Shown here: positions 59,905-64,000 of the stretch, piece by piece | Numbering within the stretch: the first letter of the stretch is position 1 | How the letters are laid out: every line of letters begins with the position of its first letter | Assembly: GCA_001777915.1 (NCBI GenBank) | Contig: MFFN01000006.1 | Coordinates: 62,001 to 126,000, forward strand | Length of the DNA stretch: 64,000 nt | Direction of reading: 5' to 3' | Origin: Candidatus Edwardsbacteria bacterium RifOxyA12_full_54_48 | Lineage (GTDB): Bacteria; Edwardsbacteria; AC1; EtOH8 | Notes under the pieces: generated by a model | What the model was told of the DNA's origin: nothing | What the model saw: only the letters and a program-made list of their open reading frames with translations | The model's database searches: none | Translations under genes and position numbers: made by a program

Positions 59905-62900
59905 TTATTTTAATATCACCATTTTCTTGGTTGCTTTAAAACTGCCTGACTCCAGTCGGTAAAAATAAACACCGTTTGCCGCGGCTTTGCCGGTATTATC
60001 CCGGCCATCCCAGGTTACATTATACAAACCCGCAGGCTGTTCCTGGGAAACCAAAGTTTTTACCACCTGCCCCAGGGTGTTGTAGATCTTCAGGCTGACT
60101 TTGCCCGCCTGGGCCAATTGGTATTTAATGGCTGTTTTCCCGGTGTTGGGATTGGGGTAGTTTTGCATCAATTCGTAGCTATAGGCTGCGGTTGATTTGC
60201 TATTGCTTCCGGAAATGTCTTCCGTAGATTTCCCGTCGCAATCCCGGTCGTATTCATAAAGGGCTATTACAGAACAAACCGCATATTCGCCAATAGTTTT
60301 GGTTATCGTTACCTCTATCTGCCCGTCTTTTAGGCAACTATTGGGTATCCAATGCTCTTCGGTAACAACCGTTTTGGGTTTAATGGTGGTCTTGGCATTG
60401 AAGGTTTTATCCACCGTCAGGGTTTGTTTTATATTAGCATCCGTTTCCTGGTAATAAACCACTTTGATCCGGTATTTTTTGGCCGGGTCAAGATTTTGAA
60501 TGCTGTATTTCAATTCTGCCTGATGGTAGTCAATGGTATATTCCGGCTGCGGGCCGTAATAATATGTGCCCTTTTTCTGGAGGTTATAACTGTTATACTC
60601 CTCTGTTCCCACATCGATGTAATTGCACGGCACCGGGTCAACCGTCATTTTATAGTTTTTAATTAGGGAGATGATGGCTTTGGTACCGCCTTTTACTGTT
60701 GGCATTTCCTCGGTCCAAAGCACATACAGCTTGGATTTGGGCCATTCCTGCTTGAAGGCGATGGAAGGATAACGGGAAATGCCGCCCTGGGCGCCGGAAA
60801 GGTTCTGGGTGCCCATCAGCCAGCCATTGTCGTATTCGCAATTGTAAATAAGATCATAGTCGCCGTCTTTCACGTTCTTGCTGTAAACGTACTGACCGGC
60901 GGCTGCTACCACCGGGAAATCGGCATTTTGCCCATCCGGGCAGGATATAATTTGCTTATCCGACCAGCCGTTAATCCCTTTGGTCTTCTTGACGATTTGA
61001 TAGATATCCGGCGCTATCTCTTCCTGCCAGACCACGGTGGTTTTATCGCCATAGGTGTCAACAATGGGGTGTATGCCGTTTTCGCCCATCTCGAAAAATT
61101 CGCTGTTGTCCTTATAATAAACCTTGCCGGAATGGCTCCAGGCGATCTTCAAGTTTCCGGCTTTATCCAAGGCCAGCGACGGCGATTTGAAAGCATCGGC
61201 GCCGCCTTGATCAATGGGGGTTGGAGCCAGATTTGCAGAAGTTGAGGGATTATAGGTAGAGATCAACACCGAAGATCCCGAAGCCCCCTCATCCACCCAG
61301 CCCAGGAATGAATTGTTGGTGTTTTGATCCAGAACATAGGCAAGGTAGGATATTTCAGTGCCTTCGGGGCCGGTGTAAATGAGTTGCGGTTCTTCAAATG
61401 TGCCGCTTGCCATTTTTGTGCTGTAGAGGCGATTGCCGTTATTCCAGCAAATGGTTGGCAAGTTAACGGACGTTAACTCTATGGCCGGGCGTTTGCCCAA
61501 GCCTACGGTTACAGGAGATGTCCAAGTTTCGCCATCGTCTAGCGAGCTTGTATAATAAACATTCTCGCCGGAAGCAAAGACCGCGTGAATTTTGCCATCG
61601 CTCCCTACAATGATCTTTTTGCCATTGGAATAGGCGGTGCCTTCGGGGGTATTGCTTTCAGCAACGATGGGATCATCTTCATTTGGTGAATCTATATAGA
61701 CAATGTTAGACCAAGGCGTAACATACCCGTCGTTATGGATTGCCCTCATCCTTAGATATAATCTAGAAGGAACGCTGCCAAAATCATAAATAGTCCAACC
61801 GAGGGCATTGGGGCTGATATCATCCCTTAATGTGTACCAGATTGAAGATGCATCCGTATGCATTTGAACTTCATATCTTTCCAACGTTGGACAACCCCAA
61901 GCATAATACCAGCCAAACCAAAGGTCATAATTAGTTCCCGGCACTGCTTTAGAAGCAGTAGCTTCTCTTAATGAGGGGCTGACCATTTGCGGCGGTTGGG
62001 GCACACCAAGTGCCGTATAAGCAAATTCAGCAAGTAGTGGGTTAGTAGGCACATATGATCCCGACATGTTTTTGTAAGTGTAGGTTTTTAAATAACACTC
62101 CCACACATTGTCACTATTTTTTGTTAAAGTACCATCAACTATTTGACAATCTTTTTTGCTCCCGCTATATGTTGGGTCGTTTGTCCAACCCTTCGATTGA
62201 GCCCCTCTGGTCCATATTTGAGGTGCCGTTGTATAATATCTGGGAAGTTGTATTTTTTTTATCGCTTCATAACGTGGGGAAGCCATTAAATAATCTGACG
62301 AACCCGGCACAAAACCAGAAAGCACACCAGCATGGCTATAATAATCGCATCCCACATACTTGCCTTTAACCAATTGCCATGGAGCGTTAAGCATGTCCAT
62401 AGCCTTACGGGCGTTAATTAAGCCATAGCCATACTCATCATTAATTCTCGTACCGTTGCCCGAAGAAGTCAGTTCAATAATTTTTCTAAGATCATCATTA
62501 TTCAATACTATCCCCTTGCTTTTGGCATACCCTTTAAGCAAAGAGGCAACTCCGGTAACATAAGGTGTTGCAAACGAAGTTCCGCCCCACCATTTGTATG
62601 TCGGTGTGTAATGCCAGTCATAGAGCAAATATTTGCTTTCTTTAGGGTCCCCGCCAACGTCAGTCGTATCAATCCTAACATCGCAGGCGGTTGAATAGAT
62701 ATTTATATCCTTATAATCCTTAAAATAATCTGTCGAATAACCACCAGGTGCAACAACACTTATATGACTACCATATTCGGAAAAATCACTTAATCTACCT
62801 GTTTTTTGCACTGCACCAACAGCCATAACACCAGGCATAGCTGCCGGGTAATATGGATTGCCCGTCGGCGTGATATTGTTGAACATGCAAGCGACCAATA

Positions 62901-63255
62901 AAATATCACTGTTATAAGCATTAGCGCAAGCGCCTGCCAAGGCTATGTTCCACCCATTAGGATCGCGCCAACTCATATTAATAATCTCTGCGCCTAGACC
63001 TCTGGCCTCATCAATTCCGGCGTAGCTACCGCCTCCCACCTGATTAATTCTGACATCAGCATCAACCCCGGCAATGCCTATGCCATTGTTGGTTTGGGCC
63101 CCCAATATGCCTGCTACAAATGTGCCGTGTCCCCCATAAACAGTGTTGCCAACAATAAAAAAATCACGCCAATTGGCTATGTGGGAAGTTTTATTATTTA
63201 TATCAGGATGACCGCTGGCTGTTTCCCATAAAGGGTCTGGCGTAGGATTAGCCAA
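59905..63255 (-). CDS. S8 peptidase with sorting domain, main open frame (5' end cut off by TGA)
   Basis: 1116 codons from a TTG at 63255. Read without the upstream TGA, the gene starts at ATG 63471 and would encode 1188 residues. The open part begins inside the subtilisin domain: His in YGGHGTFVAGILGAQ, Asn in NMSWRDP, Ser in GGTSFATPYVTGVASLLKG are intact. Upstream, where DTG is expected, the sequence reads TENGV, so the Asp is Glu. About 530-1010 holds a beta-propeller-like repeat region (for example YYTSSLDDGETW) and the last 90 residues a FlgD-like sorting domain (QNYPNPNTGKTAIKYQL ... GVYFYRLESG ... KKMVILK). As it stands the product lacks a signal peptide. It is probably a decaying gene unless TGA is read through. 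Confidence 0.8.
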   Translation of the reverse strand: MANPTPDPLWETASGHPDINNKTSHIANWRDFFIVGNTVYGGHGTFVAGILGAQTNNGIGIAGVDADVRINQVGGGSYAGIDEARGLGAEIINMSWRDPNGWNIALAGACANAYNSDILLVACMFNNITPTGNPYYPAAMPGVMAVGAVQKTGRLSDFSEYGSHISVVAPGGYSTDYFKDYKDINIYSTACDVRIDTTDVGGDPKESKYLLYDWHYTPTYKWWGGTSFATPYVTGVASLLKGYAKSKGIVLNNDDLRKIIELTSSGNGTRINDEYGYGLINARKAMDMLNAPWQLVKGKYVGCDYYSHAGVLSGFVPGSSDYLMASPRYEAIKKIQLPRYYTTAPQIWTRGAQSKGWTNDPTYSGSKKDCQIVDGTLTKNSDNVWECYLKTYTYKNMSGSYVPTNPLLAEFAYTALGVPQPPQMVSPSLREATASKAVPGTNYDLWFGWYYAWGCPTLERYEVQMHTDASSIWYTLRDDISPNALGWTIYDFGSVPSRLYLRMRAIHNDGYVTPWSNIVYIDSPNEDDPIVAESNTPEGTAYSNGKKIIVGSDGKIHAVFASGENVYYTSSLDDGETWTSPVTVGLGKRPAIELTSVNLPTICWNNGNRLYSTKMASGTFEEPQLIYTGPEGTEISYLAYVLDQNTNNSFLGWVDEGASGSSVLISTYNPSTSANLAPTPIDQGGADAFKSPSLALDKAGNLKIAWSHSGKVYYKDNSEFFEMGENGIHPIVDTYGDKTTVVWQEEIAPDIYQIVKKTKGINGWSDKQIISCPDGQNADFPVVAAAGQYVYSKNVKDGDYDLIYNCEYDNGWLMGTQNLSGAQGGISRYPSIAFKQEWPKSKLYVLWTEEMPTVKGGTKAIISLIKNYKMTVDPVPCNYIDVGTEEYNSYNLQKKGTYYYGPQPEYTIDYHQAELKYSIQNLDPAKKYRIKVVYYQETDANIKQTLTVDKTFNAKTTIKPKTVVTEEHWIPNSCLKDGQIEVTITKTIGEYAVCSVIALYEYDRDCDGKSTEDISGSNSKSTAAYSYELMQNYPNPNTGKTAIKYQLAQAGKVSLKIYNTLGQVVKTLVSQEQPAGLYNVTWDGRDNTGKAAANGVYFYRLESGSFKATKKMVILK

Positions 63256-63309
63256 AACGCCGTTTTCAGTGATATAAACATTAACGGTCGTGCTGCCCTT
63301 AAATAATTC

Positions 63310-63471
63310 TCAGGCTGATTTGGCGTTAATATCCATACCGGGGTAATCCGTATTGTTCAATCCCCATTGATAACCCTTTTCAAAATCAGAATCGTTGGGA
63401 TAAGTTTGTGCAAACGCAATGGAGCTCAAAATCAAGACCAAACCGATAAACGATAATTGTCCCTTTCTCAT
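63310..63471 (-). pseudogene. 5' fragment of the S8 peptidase gene ending at an in-frame TGA
   Basis: 53 codons from ATG 63471 (GGAGG eight bases upstream) to TGA 63310-63312, in the same frame as the main part. The fragment has a signal peptide (about 1-21, FIGLVLILSSIAFAQ) and the S8 start YQWGLNNT...GMDINAKSA, then stop, then ELFKGSTTVNV. Homologues have AW at this place, so TGA replaces TGG for Trp. Confidence 0.75.
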
Positions 63472-63483
63472 GCTTACCTCCTT

Positions 63484-64000
63484 TTAAAATGTTAATTGAT
63501 ATTTGCCTGAACCATCGGCGTTCATTATCCAAAGCTTGCCGTTATTACTGCAGCAATTGCTGTAAACTATCTTAGTCCCATCCGGGGACCATCGTGGGTA
63601 TTCCCCGATATTCTCACAAATGCTGGCGTCGCCCATTAGATTCTTATGGTTCCCGCCGGTTGCATTAATGGTGTATATCTGTGATAAACGCAAATATTTT
63701 TGGCATTGAACAGCTATTGTGTTTCCATCGGGGGAATATTGCATATTATAAAGTTTTCCGTAAATAGTATCGACAAAAGCAGAATCATAAGTATCAATAT
63801 TTATTGTTTTTAAATAAGATATGAAATATTTATAACTACTATCATAATATTCTCTTCTTGCCAATATATTTTTATTATCTGGTGACCAAGTTGGATAATC
63901 ATAATTAGAACTAATCCTTCTCAGTGCATTTCCATCTTTATCCATAACCCAAATGCCAGCTGAATCTATAGTTTTGGCAAATGCAATATTATTACCATCC
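63484..64000 (-). CDS. TolB-like / WD40-like PD40 propeller protein, C-terminal fragment
   Basis: Partial: the frame continues past the right edge. 172 codons seen. Three PD40 repeats are visible, each with a P-W/Y-SPDG core (YPTWSPDNKNILA, MQYSPDGNTIAVQ, YPRWSPDGTKIVYS) and a strand ending in D-G-N or A-D-G-S (WVMDKDGNALRRI, WIMNADGSGKYQLTF). Such beta-propellers bind proteins or glycans in the periplasm or at the surface. The stop lies 12 bases upstream of the S8 gene's ATG, so the two are co-transcribed. Confidence 0.85.
   Translation of the reverse strand, partial: DGNNIAFAKTIDSAGIWVMDKDGNALRRISSNYDYPTWSPDNKNILARREYYDSSYKYFISYLKTINIDTYDSAFVDTIYGKLYNMQYSPDGNTIAVQCQKYLRLSQIYTINATGGNHKNLMGDASICENIGEYPRWSPDGTKIVYSNCCSNNGKLWIMNADGSGKYQLTF

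Noticed and set aside
63310-63312. Selenocysteine or genome-wide TGA = Trp at the S8 stop codon
   Set aside because: Homologues have Trp, not Cys, at this site, no SECIS-like hairpin follows, and many genes here end in TGA and use TGG for Trp.

Overview
The window suggests an uncultured, Gram-negative, FCB-like bacterium of roughly 50-55% G+C. The evidence is a set of secreted proteins ending in FlgD-like / type IX-type sorting domains, a PorV/PorQ-family outer-membrane protein, a gingipain-family (C25) peptidase, many OmpA-type proteins, and two-hairpin terminators with sigma70-type promoters close to TTGACA-17-TATAAT. The style resembles candidate phyla such as Edwardsbacteria, TA06, WOR-3 or Zixibacteria; this placement is inference only. 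About 85% of the window is coding and almost everything is on the minus strand. There are no insertion sequences, phage genes or CRISPR arrays that I can see.

Layout. 0-3.7 kb: the start of an SDR oxidoreductase, pyrimidine-nucleoside phosphorylase, a lysine exporter split into two genes (LysO), and a REC-DUF4388 regulator that appears to be transcribed without a leader. 3.8-6.7 kb (plus strand, the only plus operon): a perfect sigma70 promoter, a small membrane protein, a DUF2089 zinc-ribbon/HTH protein, a DUF4097 beta-repeat protein, two LiaI/LiaF-like membrane proteins and a SHOCT-like protein; four of them carry the same short helical module. 6.8-12.5 kb: PhoH2 (PIN+PhoH), a giant Kelch/Ig secreted protein and a CsgG/LpoB-like protein.

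12.7-44.1 kb is one long minus-strand island that reads as an envelope-stress and surface-remodelling region. It is bracketed by two multi-component phosphorelay loci (PAS kinase, double receiver, receiver-kinase and receiver-HD-GYP at 12.7-18.2 kb; phytochrome-type PAS kinase, Rcp1-like regulator and sigma54 activator at 39.8-44.1 kb) that share copies of the same unusual PAS domain. Between them lie PAP2 phosphatase, lipid kinase, a caspase-like (clan CD) lipoprotein, OmpA proteins, YihY, two AI-2E-type transporters, a row of small stress proteins (YtxH, lmo0937, CsbD, DUF2934, DUF3185), and five DUF3494 ice-binding-like domains in four proteins, three of which have a similar two-hairpin 5' leader. 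The sigma54 activator sits directly upstream of a good -24/-12 promoter and of inverted repeats that look like its enhancer sites.

44.4-64 kb: an AsmA-like protein, an Omp85-like barrel, tRNA-Asn, two S8 peptidases (one interrupted by an in-frame TGA), a C25 peptidase, PorV-like protein, YfiM-like and DUF4388 proteins, FmdB, the rpsO-pnp pair with an intercistronic hairpin, and the end of a TolB-like propeller protein. Secreted cargo with sorting domains (8.2, 30.4, 31.9, 35.0, 48.6, 53.5 and 59.9 kb) would be exported by a type IX-like machine of which only the PorV-like part is visible here.
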